Under the pieces are notes generated by a model. The model worked only from the letters and a program-made list of their open reading frames with translations. It was not told the origin of the DNA and ran no database searches. This document shows positions 1 through 7,084 of a stretch of 21,760 nucleotides of DNA, piece after piece; within the stretch, counting starts at the first letter, position 1, and each line of letters begins with the position of its first letter. Location of the stretch: positions 1-21,760 of the forward strand of contig CAIRMY010000106.1 of assembly GCA_903879775.1 (NCBI GenBank), given 5' to 3'. This DNA is from an uncultured Bacteroidota bacterium. Lineage in GTDB: Bacteria; Bacteroidota; Bacteroidia; NS11-12g; UBA955. The translations under genes were made by a program, and so were the position numbers.

Positions 1-33
1 CTCATTATTTCGAGAATTTTTTCAGAAAAAGGA

Positions 34-378
34 TTGAAAGTCCTTTCAAATGAAGAAAAAGGAATGTTGATTTCAAGTTTTTCTAAAATGCGTGTAACTT
101 CAATTATTTTGCTCGCTTCTATCGTATTCGCTTATTTGGTTGTGATGTATAGCGGGGCAGGAGATTGGCTGACCCAAAGAAATGTGCCGCCTACAACGGT
201 TTATTTCATCCTACTTTTTATCTATATGGTTCTGTCTTTTGTGTATACTTTCAAAAAACAAAAAGAATTGGGTTTGCCTGAAGCCTATTTGAAAGCACAA
301 ATCAAATCGAATATCACCAGATTTATTGGCATCATCGCCATGGTAATCGGAATTTATTTGGGATTTAAATCGCTTTGA
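34..378 (+). CDS. small three-helix membrane protein, possibly 5'-partial
   Basis: Family not recognised. The protein has a short charged N-terminus and three clear hydrophobic segments, at about residues 23-40, 55-72 and 95-112, so it is probably an inner-membrane protein. The start is uncertain. Position 34 is a TTG and the first in-frame ATG is at 64, but the frame has no stop between position 1 and 34, so the true start may lie left of the window and the protein may be longer. Its 3' end overlaps the 3' end of convergent menE by 14 bp (365-378), and no terminator is visible between them. The reading frame and hydrophobic pattern are seen directly; no function is inferred. Confidence 0.65.
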   Translation: MKVLSNEEKGMLISSFSKMRVTSIILLASIVFAYLVVMYSGAGDWLTQRNVPPTTVYFILLFIYMVLSFVYTFKKQKELGLPEAYLKAQIKSNITRFIGIIAMVIGIYLGFKSL

Positions 379-1357
379 TTTTAGTCAATTCGTAACTTTT
401 TGAACGGTTAATTTTCCCGTTTTCTGAATAACACAATGCTTCAATTGTGTAAATTTCCTTTGGTTTGAAATAGGGGTTTGTAAAATTCCAATTTTGAGGG
501 ACATTTGATTGCGTGGTCAATAAAATAAGCTTTTGACCTAAAATTGCATCGTTTTCATACCAACAACAAAAGGTGTTTTGTGTCCAAGATGTCAGTTCGG
601 CAATTTCTGTTTCAACAGTTTCTAATTGAATCTTCACACCACCAGAATTAATGGTGAAATCAATGCGTCCTTTCCAAATAAATTCATTAGAATTGACAAT
701 TTCAATGAGATCGTTGGTGGCTAACCATTCATGGTTTGTGATCAAATTTCTAAGTTGTAAGGTTTCATCGGATGTCGTAGATATTTCTGTCTCTGGCAAT
801 ACTTTATAGTTTTTTTCACCCAAAAATCTGCCGGCAAAGTGAGAGTAAGTTTCCGTCATGCCAAACGTATGTATCCATCTTGTATCTGGATATTCTTGTA
901 GCAATAATTGTTCTAAATCCCTCGAAATATCACCGCCACCAATGAGCACGGTATGAAATTGGTGCAAGATATGTTTCGACTCTTCATGTTCAACAATTAC
1001 AGCCAATTGCATTGGAGTGAGTGAAGTAATTGCAGCTGTGCCGTAGTAATTTAGCAAAGGGTTCGATGAAGGCTCCACAACATCAATTGGAGTGTTCCAC
1101 ACCGCACTTCTAACAAGTTGCATGAGCCCACCAACTTTGGTTACGGGCAAACAACAAAGTTGATATTTATTTATGCTTCTTGTAAAATAAGCTTCGAAGG
1201 TTTTTTGAGCGCTCCAAATCATTTTTTCCCTTTCGAGTGCAATCGATTTTGGATGCCCCGTGCTTCCCGATGTATTCAAACCAAATTCGGTTTGATTTTC
1301 ATGCCATCCCTCAAAAAAAGAATGGGCATTTTGTTCATTGGTTTTATCCGAAAGCAT
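365..1357 (-). CDS. menE: o-succinylbenzoate--CoA ligase (MenE-type AMP-binding enzyme)
   Basis: Adenylate-forming ligase expected to activate o-succinylbenzoate with ATP and CoA in cytoplasmic menaquinone biosynthesis. The family motifs appear in order: phosphate-binding loop TSGSTGHPK (29-37), TFGMTET (164-170), ribose-binding Asp216 in ATND, the GRID hinge (230-233) followed by INSGGVKI, and the late catalytic Lys315 in NGKINRSK. At 330 residues it is much shorter than E. coli-type MenE (about 450). It lacks N-terminal sequence, as I recall is usual for Bacteroidota MenE, and every catalytic motif remains, so I do not regard it as truncated. The ATG lies inside the last codons of the upstream aminotransferase gene (14-bp overlap), suggesting coupling, and a TATCTTTG box at 1368-1375 could also drive it alone. 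Substrate assignment rests on family resemblance; no other men gene is in view. Confidence 0.85.
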   Translation of the reverse strand: MLSDKTNEQNAHSFFEGWHENQTEFGLNTSGSTGHPKSIALEREKMIWSAQKTFEAYFTRSINKYQLCCLPVTKVGGLMQLVRSAVWNTPIDVVEPSSNPLLNYYGTAAITSLTPMQLAVIVEHEESKHILHQFHTVLIGGGDISRDLEQLLLQEYPDTRWIHTFGMTETYSHFAGRFLGEKNYKVLPETEISTTSDETLQLRNLITNHEWLATNDLIEIVNSNEFIWKGRIDFTINSGGVKIQLETVETEIAELTSWTQNTFCCWYENDAILGQKLILLTTQSNVPQNWNFTNPYFKPKEIYTIEALCYSENGKINRSKSYELTKIKAI

Positions 1358-2639
1358 AAGTTTTGAGCAAAGATACGCATTGTTCTATTTCCTCTTCGGA
1401 ATTATAGTAATGCGTAGAAATGCGAATATTGTCGAGGCCGTTTTCTGCAACATGTCTTAAAATCATTTGATTCGAACGTGCGTGATTCACAAATCCAATG
1501 TTGGGATTGTCTTTTTTAGATTGCTTAATTCTAAATCCAATTTGTGCACCCCTCGATTTTTCCTCCGTTGGCGTTAACATTTCAATTTTGTCGCCAAATT
1601 CTAACAGCGAGTTTTGCAATTTCTCAGCCAAGAATTTAACCCTTGCCTCAATTCTGCTCGGACCTATTTTTTGATAAAACTCCAATGCCTTGGTTGCACC
1701 AATATGCAATGGACCACAAAATGTTCCATAACTGTAACGACTTGCTTGATCTAAAATGGGACCCATGCTCGGCGGATTGCTGCGCATGTTGAATTCATTT
1801 GCACTATATGCCGCAACATGGAAAATCTTGGTTTCCTGCATGCGTTGTTGTGAAATGTAAAGCCAACCAGTTCCAATAGGCCCAAGGGCCCATTTGTGGA
1901 AGCACCCTGCGTAATAGTCGCAGCCAATGTCCTTCACATTAAATTGAATCATCCCAAGTGGATGCGCACCATCGATGCAGCTGATGATATTTTTGCTTTT
2001 CGCCAAGGTGCAGATTTCTTTGACGGGTAAAATTTGACCAATTGTACAAGGAATATGTGGCACTGCAATGGCCTTGGTTTTCTTGGTGATTGCAGCATTT
2101 AAGTTGTTTAAAGTTTCATCGGCGGTTTTGCCCAATGCAAATGTTTTGATGACAATGCCATCAATTTTGGCTCTGTATAACCACGCCAAACATCCCCCAA
2201 CATGTTCGTGTTCAGTGAGAATCACTTCATCGCCTCGCTTAAGATCCAATCCCCAACAGATGTGATTGATGCCTTCGCTTACATTTTTGGTGATGCCAAT
2301 TTCTTTGGCATCGGCCCCAATGATTTCGCCAAGAATTTTCTCTAAGTTGTCGGAATGGTGAGGATATTCAGCGGTTTCGGCAATTTTTTCAAAACTATTT
2401 TGTACTGCTTTGAGCACAGGGTAAGGTGTGATTCCCATGGTGCCGTTGTTTAAGAAAATACGGTCGTTGTTTAAAGGAAATAGTGTTCTAAGTGTCTTCC
2501 AATCAAATTCTTGATAGCCAGAATTCGACATTGAAACAACATCGTTGTATTGTGCATCTAAGATTTTAGCATTTGCTGATTTGAAGCTTGACGCGGCAAG
2601 AATGCCTGTTCCAAGGCTTAAAAATGATTTCCTTTTCAT
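1344..2639 (-). CDS. exported PLP-dependent class-V aminotransferase-fold protein (isopenicillin-N-epimerase-like)
   Basis: Fold-type I PLP enzyme of the class-V aminotransferase / cysteine desulfurase / isopenicillin N epimerase group. Visible features are Asp223 with a following His (CIDGAHPLG), which bind the cofactor ring, and Lys249 in CFHKWALGP, the expected Schiff-base lysine. The ATG at 2639 is preferred over the in-frame ATG at 2663. It begins MKRKSFLSLGTG, which looks like a Tat-type export signal (KR in place of RR, then FL, a hydrophobic stretch and an ANA cleavage site near residue 24). The upstream ATG would add eight residues in front of this signal. An exported PLP enzyme fits Tat export, because the folded protein can carry its cofactor. 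The product is 431 residues, ordinary for the family. The gene overlaps menE by 14 bp. Substrate unknown: racemase, epimerase, lyase or aminotransferase are all possible. Confidence 0.8.
   Translation of the reverse strand: MKRKSFLSLGTGILAASSFKSANAKILDAQYNDVVSMSNSGYQEFDWKTLRTLFPLNNDRIFLNNGTMGITPYPVLKAVQNSFEKIAETAEYPHHSDNLEKILGEIIGADAKEIGITKNVSEGINHICWGLDLKRGDEVILTEHEHVGGCLAWLYRAKIDGIVIKTFALGKTADETLNNLNAAITKKTKAIAVPHIPCTIGQILPVKEICTLAKSKNIISCIDGAHPLGMIQFNVKDIGCDYYAGCFHKWALGPIGTGWLYISQQRMQETKIFHVAAYSANEFNMRSNPPSMGPILDQASRYSYGTFCGPLHIGATKALEFYQKIGPSRIEARVKFLAEKLQNSLLEFGDKIEMLTPTEEKSRGAQIGFRIKQSKKDNPNIGFVNHARSNQMILRHVAENGLDNIRISTHYYNSEEEIEQCVSLLKTYAFG
1368..1375 (-). promoter_or_regulatory. -7 promoter element for menE inside the upstream gene
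   Basis: Reads TATCTTTG on the minus strand, an exact match to the Bacteroidota -7 consensus TAnnTTTG. It ends 10 nt before the menE ATG, so the transcript would have a leader of only a few bases. It lies within the 3' end of the aminotransferase gene, so chance occurrence in coding sequence is possible. Confidence 0.4.
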
Positions 2640-2721
2640 TGAAATGTGTATTTGAACATGCATTTTACAAAAAGTTTCGGATAAATGCGTCTTTTTTTAT
2701 TTGAGGGACAAAAAAGTGGGC

Positions 2722-2739
2722 TTGCAATAATTATTGCAA
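2722..2739. promoter_or_regulatory. perfect 18-bp palindrome, probable operator
   Basis: TTGCAATAATTATTGCAA is identical to its reverse complement over all 18 bases. It lies between the divergent aminotransferase and anmK genes, 9 bp upstream of the anmK -7 box, where the -33 element would be expected. That position suits a repressor or activator site. The cognate regulator is not identifiable from this window. Confidence 0.5.
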
Positions 2740-2748
2740 TTCAATCCG

Positions 2749-2756
2749 TATTTTTG
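2749..2756 (+). promoter_or_regulatory. -7 promoter element of anmK
   Basis: TATTTTTG matches the Bacteroidota -7 consensus TAnnTTTG exactly and lies 24 nt before the anmK ATG, giving a leader of about 20 nt. No good -33 TTTG is visible at the usual spacing; the palindrome at 2722-2739 occupies that position. Confidence 0.55.
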
Positions 2757-2780
2757 CAATGAATTGAGTTTTTACGCAAC

Positions 2781-3863
2781 ATGAAGGTATTAGGAATTAT
2801 GAGCGGCACAAGCATGGATGGCATTGATTTAGCCCTCTGCAATGTGCAAAACAACAATGGAAATTGGGCGGTGAACATTGATCGTGCAATTACTGTTCCT
2901 TACAATGAAACTTGGAGGGTGCGTTTATCGCAACTAAAATATCAAAATTCGGAATTGTTCGTAAAAACAGATGTGTTTTATGGGCGTTATTTGGGTGAAT
3001 TGGCTAAAGGTTTTCAACAAGAAACGGGGTTAGAAATTGATTTAATTGCATCTCACGGACATACCATTTTCCACGACCCTAAGAATTGGATTACCTCACA
3101 AATTGGCGATGGTGCTACGTTGGCTGCAACTGCTGGAATTCCTGCAGTGACCAATTTTAGAAGGGGAGATGTGGCATTAGGAGGACAAGGCGCACCCTTG
3201 GTTGGTTTAGGCGATGATTTATTGTTTAACGACTATGATTTTTGCCTCAATTTAGGTGGATTTTGCAATGTTTCAACAAAGCACTTAGGCAAAAGAATTG
3301 CGTTTGATATTTCTCCCTGTAACATCGTTTTAAACCGTCTGGCAAGAGAACGTGATTTGAAATATGATGAAAATGGCGAAATTGCTGAAAGTGGGAATAT
3401 CATTTATCCTTTATTACAAGCATTAAACGACATTGAGTTTTATAAACAATCTGCCCCTAAAAGTTTAGGAAGGGAGTGGATTAATAAGAATTTTTGGCAT
3501 TTGGTTCGTGAATACGACGATCAGCCGTTGGAAGATAGAATGAAAACCTTGGTGATGCACATTGCCACTCAAATTGCAATTGCAATTGAGCGAATTGCTG
3601 AAAAAGATTTGCAGAATTCGCGAATTTTGGTCACTGGCGGTGGTGCTTTCAATCAATGTTTGATTGACTATATAAAATCAGAGACCGAGGCGCAAATTGT
3701 GGTTCCCGATGCTCAAATGGTGAATTACAAAGAAGCCATGATTTTTGCATTGTTGGGCGCAATGAGGGTTCAAAATATTTGCAATACACTTCCCGATGCA
3801 ACAGGTGCTTCTGCCGCTTTTGTGGGTGGTTCATTGGATGGAAATTTTTCTAAATTAATTTAA
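2781..3863 (+). CDS. anmK: anhydro-N-acetylmuramic acid kinase
   Basis: Cytoplasmic murein-recycling kinase that opens and phosphorylates 1,6-anhydro-MurNAc to MurNAc-6-phosphate using ATP. The family signature MSGTSMDGIDLAL is at residues 7-19. It is followed by SHGHTIFHDP (91-100), TNFRRGDVALGGQGAPLV (124-141), NLGGFCNVS (157-165), FDISPCN (175-181) and the ATP-site glycine motif VTGGGAFNQ (284-292). The FDxxPxN aspartate (Asp176) aligns with what I recall as the catalytic base. This motif is usually FDTGPGN, but the ISPC variation resembles other Bacteroidota members and need not mean loss of activity. The length of 360 residues is normal. The dehydrogenase gene begins 9 bp downstream, so the two probably share a transcript. 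Confidence 0.93.
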   Translation: MKVLGIMSGTSMDGIDLALCNVQNNNGNWAVNIDRAITVPYNETWRVRLSQLKYQNSELFVKTDVFYGRYLGELAKGFQQETGLEIDLIASHGHTIFHDPKNWITSQIGDGATLAATAGIPAVTNFRRGDVALGGQGAPLVGLGDDLLFNDYDFCLNLGGFCNVSTKHLGKRIAFDISPCNIVLNRLARERDLKYDENGEIAESGNIIYPLLQALNDIEFYKQSAPKSLGREWINKNFWHLVREYDDQPLEDRMKTLVMHIATQIAIAIERIAEKDLQNSRILVTGGGAFNQCLIDYIKSETEAQIVVPDAQMVNYKEAMIFALLGAMRVQNICNTLPDATGASAAFVGGSLDGNFSKLI

Positions 3864-3872
3864 AATATACAC

Positions 3873-5108
3873 GTGAAATTAGATCAGTTAATACAAAAGT
3901 TTGAGGGAAAACAACCCGAAATTGTTTTTGCTTGGAAAGATGCCGAAACAGAGGCTGAAGGTTGGATTGTAATCAATTCATTGCGAAATGGTGCGGCCGG
4001 AGGTGGAACTAGAATGCGCAAAGGCCTCAATCAGCGTGAAGTTGAAAGTTTGGCAAAAACGATGGAAGTGAAATTTACCGTGGCTGGCCCTCCAATTGGC
4101 GGTGCTAAGTCTGGTATCAATTTCGACCCTGCTGATCCACGTAAAAAAGGCGTTCTTGAGCGTTGGTACAAAGCAGTGCGTCCTTTATTGAAGAACTATT
4201 ATGGTACCGGTGGCGATTTAAACGTAGATGAAATTCACGAAGTCATTCCAATGACCGCCGCACTTGGTGTTTTACATCCCCAAGAAGGAGTTGTAAATGG
4301 TCACCTTGTCAATTACACTCCTGAAGATAGACTAAAGGCCATTTCTAGACTTCAAAAAGGTGTTTTATTACCGATCACCGACGAACGTTTAAGTCCCGAT
4401 GTTTCTAAAAACCTAACCATTGCCGATATGATCACTGGCTGGGGTGTTGCTGAGGGAGTTCGCCACTATTATGAAGTTTATGGTGGTTTTATGAATAATA
4501 AATTTGCCATCATTCAAGGATGGGGCAATGTTGCTGCTGCTGCTGCATTCTACCTCACAAAATACGGAGTAAGAATTGCTGGTATTGTCGACAGAAAAGG
4601 AGGCATTATCAATAAAAATGGTTTAGGTCATGATGAAATTTTAGAATTGTTTTTAACCAGAAATGGCAACGAATTGAATGCGCCTAACATGCTTTCATTT
4701 GAAGAGGTGAATGCCCAAATTTGGGATATTCCTGCGGAAATTTTCATTCCTGGTGCTGCAAGCCGCTTGGTGACCGAAGATCAAGTGAATCGCATGGCAA
4801 AAGCAGGCATTGAAGTTGTTTCTTGTGGTGCAAATGTTCCATTTGCGGACGAAGAAATCTTCATGGGACCAATCTCTAAATTGGCTGATAGTCAATTTGC
4901 TGTGATTCCAGATTTTATTGCAAACTGTGGAATGGCAAGGGTTTTTGCTTACTTAATGAAGCAAGATGCCGAAGTTACCGATGTAGCCATTTTTAAAGAC
5001 GTAAGTAACATCATCCGCTCTAGCATTATGCGTGTACACCAATTTAACCCAAAAACTACTGGGATTAGTGCTAAGGCCTTAGAAATGAGTTTAACAGATT
5101 TGGTGTAA
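3873..5108 (+). CDS. Glu/Leu/Phe/Val dehydrogenase (glutamate-dehydrogenase family)
   Basis: Cytoplasmic NAD(P)-dependent amino-acid dehydrogenase that interconverts an L-amino acid and its 2-oxo acid plus ammonium. The N-terminal dimerisation/substrate domain has GGGTRMRKG (43-51), a Lys in MEVKF (67), the conserved PPIGGAKSG with Lys79, and GTGGDLNVDE with Asp115. The C-terminal Rossmann domain has GWGNVAAAAAF (216-226), with Asp240 at the end of beta-2 as a likely ribose-binding residue, followed by PGAASRLV and a DFIANCGMA motif. At 411 residues it is short of hexameric glutamate dehydrogenases (about 450) and longer than leucine dehydrogenases (about 365), so glutamate versus branched-chain specificity is undecided. 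The start is a GTG, the only sensible initiator, 9 bp after anmK. An array of 10-bp repeats begins 2 bp after the stop codon. Confidence 0.88.
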   Translation: MKLDQLIQKFEGKQPEIVFAWKDAETEAEGWIVINSLRNGAAGGGTRMRKGLNQREVESLAKTMEVKFTVAGPPIGGAKSGINFDPADPRKKGVLERWYKAVRPLLKNYYGTGGDLNVDEIHEVIPMTAALGVLHPQEGVVNGHLVNYTPEDRLKAISRLQKGVLLPITDERLSPDVSKNLTIADMITGWGVAEGVRHYYEVYGGFMNNKFAIIQGWGNVAAAAAFYLTKYGVRIAGIVDRKGGIINKNGLGHDEILELFLTRNGNELNAPNMLSFEEVNAQIWDIPAEIFIPGAASRLVTEDQVNRMAKAGIEVVSCGANVPFADEEIFMGPISKLADSQFAVIPDFIANCGMARVFAYLMKQDAEVTDVAIFKDVSNIIRSSIMRVHQFNPKTTGISAKALEMSLTDLV

Positions 5109-5110
5109 AA

Positions 5111-5175
5111 TAAAGTTTATAAAGGTTTATGAGGGTTTATGAAGGTTTATGAGGGTTTATAAAGGTTTATAAACG
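5111..5175 (+). repeat. left array of a 10-bp GTTTA-core tandem repeat
   Basis: Six head-to-tail units of consensus RARGGTTTAT occupy 5111-5170 with an exact 10-bp period; the first is slightly degenerate and a partial unit follows. Variation is confined to the purine positions, and GTTTAT is invariant. The array starts 2 bp after the dehydrogenase stop codon. The same unit recurs in inverted orientation at 5711-5750, beyond the four-helix-bundle gene. Confidence 0.9.
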
Positions 5176-5191
5176 AATTAAATGAACACAT

Positions 5192-5232
5192 AAAAAAAGC
5201 AGCGCCGTTGGTTTACGTTCGCTGCTTTTTTT
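5192..5232. terminator. bidirectional intrinsic terminator
   Basis: AAAAAAAGCAGCG (5192-5204) pairs perfectly with CGCTGCTTTTTTT (5220-5232) across a 15-nt loop. The GC core (GCAGCG) is flanked by an A-run on one side and a T-run on the other, so it can terminate transcripts from both directions: the dehydrogenase from the left and the four-helix-bundle gene from the right, whose stop codon starts at 5234. Confidence 0.85.
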
Positions 5233-5233
5233 T

Positions 5234-5611
5234 TCAACTCATTTCACTTTTTAATGTATATTTATGCAATGAATTGATTTGAAACGAAATAATTTCAATC
5301 AACTTTCTACATTGTTGATACTCTTCTTCATTGATATAATTAATTTCTAAAGCTATAATTGTTTGATTTAGCAATTCAAATGAACTTGATAAAGCAATTT
5401 GATAAAATCTAGCTTGATCTTTCCCGATTTTTCGACCACATCCTTCAGCTAAATTGGAAGAAATTGATATTGAAGCTCTTCTCATTTGGTTTGTTAATCC
5501 ATTTATCTCAGTTTTTGGGAAACTTTGAGTCATTGAATAAATTGTTTTAGTTAAGTTTTTGGAATGCTTCCAAACTTCTAATTTTTCAAAAGAATAGATA
5601 AATTGTTTCAT
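5234..5611 (-). CDS. S23-type four-helix-bundle protein (23S rRNA intervening-sequence protein family)
   Basis: 125-residue protein with the family hallmarks: FEKLEVWKHS near the N-terminus (8-17), SSNLAEGCGRK (51-61), and a helix carrying RFYQIALSSSFELLNQ (68-83). It belongs to the group found inside 23S rRNA intervening sequences of Leptospira and Coxiella and related to the Avd accessory protein of diversity-generating retroelements. The fold is known to be a four-helix bundle that oligomerises and has been proposed to bind nucleic acid; the molecular role is not established. The ATG at 5611 is chosen because the family motif starts at once; the ATG at 5647 would add 12 atypical hydrophobic residues. 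The gene is very AT-rich, faces its neighbours' direction of transcription, and lies between inverted 10-bp repeat arrays (5111-5175, 5711-5750), which suggests a mobile or cassette-like unit. Confidence 0.88.
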   Translation of the reverse strand: MKQFIYSFEKLEVWKHSKNLTKTIYSMTQSFPKTEINGLTNQMRRASISISSNLAEGCGRKIGKDQARFYQIALSSSFELLNQTIIALEINYINEEEYQQCRKLIEIISFQINSLHKYTLKSEMS

Positions 5612-5710
5612 GTAGTTAAATACAGAAAATAAAAATAGTACCCTCATTTGTAATCTAAACTATATGTTTATAAATGTTTAACTGGGTGTTTAAAGTTTAA
5701 TTAATTTTCC

Positions 5711-5750
5711 CATAAACCTTTATAAACCCTTATAAACCTTTATAAACTTC
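5711..5750 (-). repeat. right (inverted) array of the 10-bp GTTTA-core repeat
   Basis: Four exact-period 10-bp units reading TATAAACC(C/T)T on the plus strand, which is the reverse complement of the unit in the 5111-5175 array. Together the arrays form long imperfect terminal inverted repeats around the four-helix-bundle gene. Between the gene and this array, at about 5663-5697, four further degenerate GTTTA cores occur on the plus strand with irregular spacing. The array ends 2 bp before the -7 box of pepT. Confidence 0.9.
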
Positions 5751-5752
5751 CT

Positions 5753-5760
5753 TATCTTTG
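5753..5760 (+). promoter_or_regulatory. -7 promoter element of pepT, abutting the repeat array
   Basis: TATCTTTG, an exact TAnnTTTG match, ending 4 nt before the pepT ATG. A start site a few bases downstream of the box would give an essentially leaderless transcript. Any upstream promoter element must lie inside the 5711-5750 repeat array. Confidence 0.6.
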
Positions 5761-5764
5761 AAAT

Positions 5765-6997
5765 ATGAACATAGAATCCCGTTTCTGCAATTATGTGAAA
5801 ATTGATACGCAAAGTGACCCTGAATCAACAACTTTTCCGAGTACCGAAAAACAAAAAGATTTAAGCCGTTTGTTGGTGAAAGAGTTACTTGAAATGGGAT
5901 TGGATGATGCTCATCTCGATGAGTTTGGCTATGTTTATGCAACCCTAAAATCAAATGTTGACGGCAAAGTGCCAACCATTTGCTTTTGCTCTCATGTTGA
6001 TACTTCCCCAGATTGCACCGGTGCAAATGTGAAACCAATCATTCATCACAATTACCAAGGTCAAGATATTGTGCTTCCCGATGATCATTCGCAAGTGATA
6101 CGTTCCTCAGAACACCCTTATTTGTTAGAAAGAATCGGCGATGATATCATCACTGCCTCTGGAACTACGTTGTTAGGCGCTGATGATAAAGCGGGCGTTG
6201 CAATTATTATGGATTACGTGCAACACATGGTCAATCATCCTGAGTTGCCACATGGAGATATTAAGATTTTGTTTACGCCTGATGAAGAAATAGGACATGG
6301 GGTTGATTATGTAAATATTGAGAAATTAGGTGCCGATTACGGATATACTTTAGATGCCGGAGAGCGTGGTTGCTATGAAGATGAAACGTTTAGTGCCGAT
6401 GGTGCAACCGTGAATTTTTATGGCATTTCTGCCCACCCTGGCTATGCTAAAGATAAGTTAGTGAATGCGTTGAAAATTGCTGGTGACTTTTTAAACCGCC
6501 TTCCTAAAGATTCATTTAGTCCAGAAACCACATCTGGAAGAGAAGGGTTTGTTCATCCTGTAACCATGGGTGGCGTTGCGGAACATGCTTGGGTGAAATT
6601 TATTGTGAGGGATTTTAACACTGCGCAATTGGCTGAGCACGAAGCAAAATTGACAGCAATTATGGAAGCCACTGTTGCCGATTATCCTGGTGCAACGGCA
6701 GATATGCAAGTTGCTGAACAATACCGAAACATGAAGGAAGTTGTTCAATTAACCCCTGAAATTTCTGAATTTGCAATTAAAGCCATTGAAATGGCTGGCA
6801 TTGAACCTCAACTTACAAGTGCCCGCGGTGGAACCGATGGTAGTCGCTTGAGCTTCATGGGTTTACCTTGTCCGAATATTTTTACTGGAGAAATGGCATT
6901 TCATGGGAAACATGAATATGTGAGTGTTCAAGATATGGAAAAAGCCAGTGAAGTATTGGTTCATTTGAGTGCGCTATGGGCTCAAAAGAAGCAATAA
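5765..6997 (+). CDS. pepT: peptidase T (tripeptide aminopeptidase)
   Basis: Cytoplasmic zinc-dependent M20-family exopeptidase that removes the N-terminal residue from tripeptides. The dinuclear metal site is complete: His77 and Asp79 in CSHVDTSPD, Asp140 in LLGADDKAG, Glu174/Glu175 in TPDEEIGHG (one of them the catalytic base), Asp197 in LDAGERG, and His380 in FHGKHEYV. The dimerisation domain between the halves carries ISAHPGYAKDK (221-231), and SARGGTDGSRLSF (352-364) supplies substrate-binding residues. The length of 410 matches characterised PepT. Its ATG is 4 nt from a strong -7 box, so the mRNA is probably near-leaderless. Confidence 0.95.
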   Translation: MNIESRFCNYVKIDTQSDPESTTFPSTEKQKDLSRLLVKELLEMGLDDAHLDEFGYVYATLKSNVDGKVPTICFCSHVDTSPDCTGANVKPIIHHNYQGQDIVLPDDHSQVIRSSEHPYLLERIGDDIITASGTTLLGADDKAGVAIIMDYVQHMVNHPELPHGDIKILFTPDEEIGHGVDYVNIEKLGADYGYTLDAGERGCYEDETFSADGATVNFYGISAHPGYAKDKLVNALKIAGDFLNRLPKDSFSPETTSGREGFVHPVTMGGVAEHAWVKFIVRDFNTAQLAEHEAKLTAIMEATVADYPGATADMQVAEQYRNMKEVVQLTPEISEFAIKAIEMAGIEPQLTSARGGTDGSRLSFMGLPCPNIFTGEMAFHGKHEYVSVQDMEKASEVLVHLSALWAQKKQ

Positions 6998-7046
6998 TTT
7001 AACATTTCACTGTTGATTGATTGATAATCAATGCATCATACTTTCG

Positions 7047-7054
7047 TATCTTTG
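7047..7054 (+). promoter_or_regulatory. -7 promoter element of the T9SS cargo gene
   Basis: TATCTTTG, an exact TAnnTTTG match, 30 nt before the ATG at 7085. A TTGA at 7021-7024 is a weak candidate for the -33 element. A short inverted repeat (ATTGAT-A-ATCAAT, 7018-7030) overlaps it. Confidence 0.5.
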
Positions 7055-7084
7055 TAAGAATTAATCTAAACTTTTCGTCATTTT

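Noticed and set aside
365..1357. menE as a truncated pseudogene because it is only 330 residues
   Set aside because: All AMP-binding motifs, including the late catalytic lysine, are present in one frame, and short MenE proteins are usual in Bacteroidota as far as I know.
1118..1366. Open frames opposite menE and opposite most other genes (for example 16394-16765 and 14387-14788)
   Set aside because: They lie within strongly supported genes on the other strand and show no recognisable protein features.
3306..3326. anmK inactive because FDTGPGN reads FDISPCN
   Set aside because: The Asp and Asn are kept, the other motifs are intact, and a similar variation is, to my recollection, common in this phylum.
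5234..5611. The S23-family gene as part of a 23S rRNA intervening sequence
   Set aside because: No rRNA sequence flanks it; the neighbours are intact protein genes.
5111..5750. Possible CRISPR array or diversity-generating retroelement (Avd-like protein next to repeats)
   Set aside because: The repeats are contiguous 10-mers without spacers, and there is no cas gene, reverse transcriptase, or template/variable repeat pair in the window. The protein is only a distant relative of Avd.
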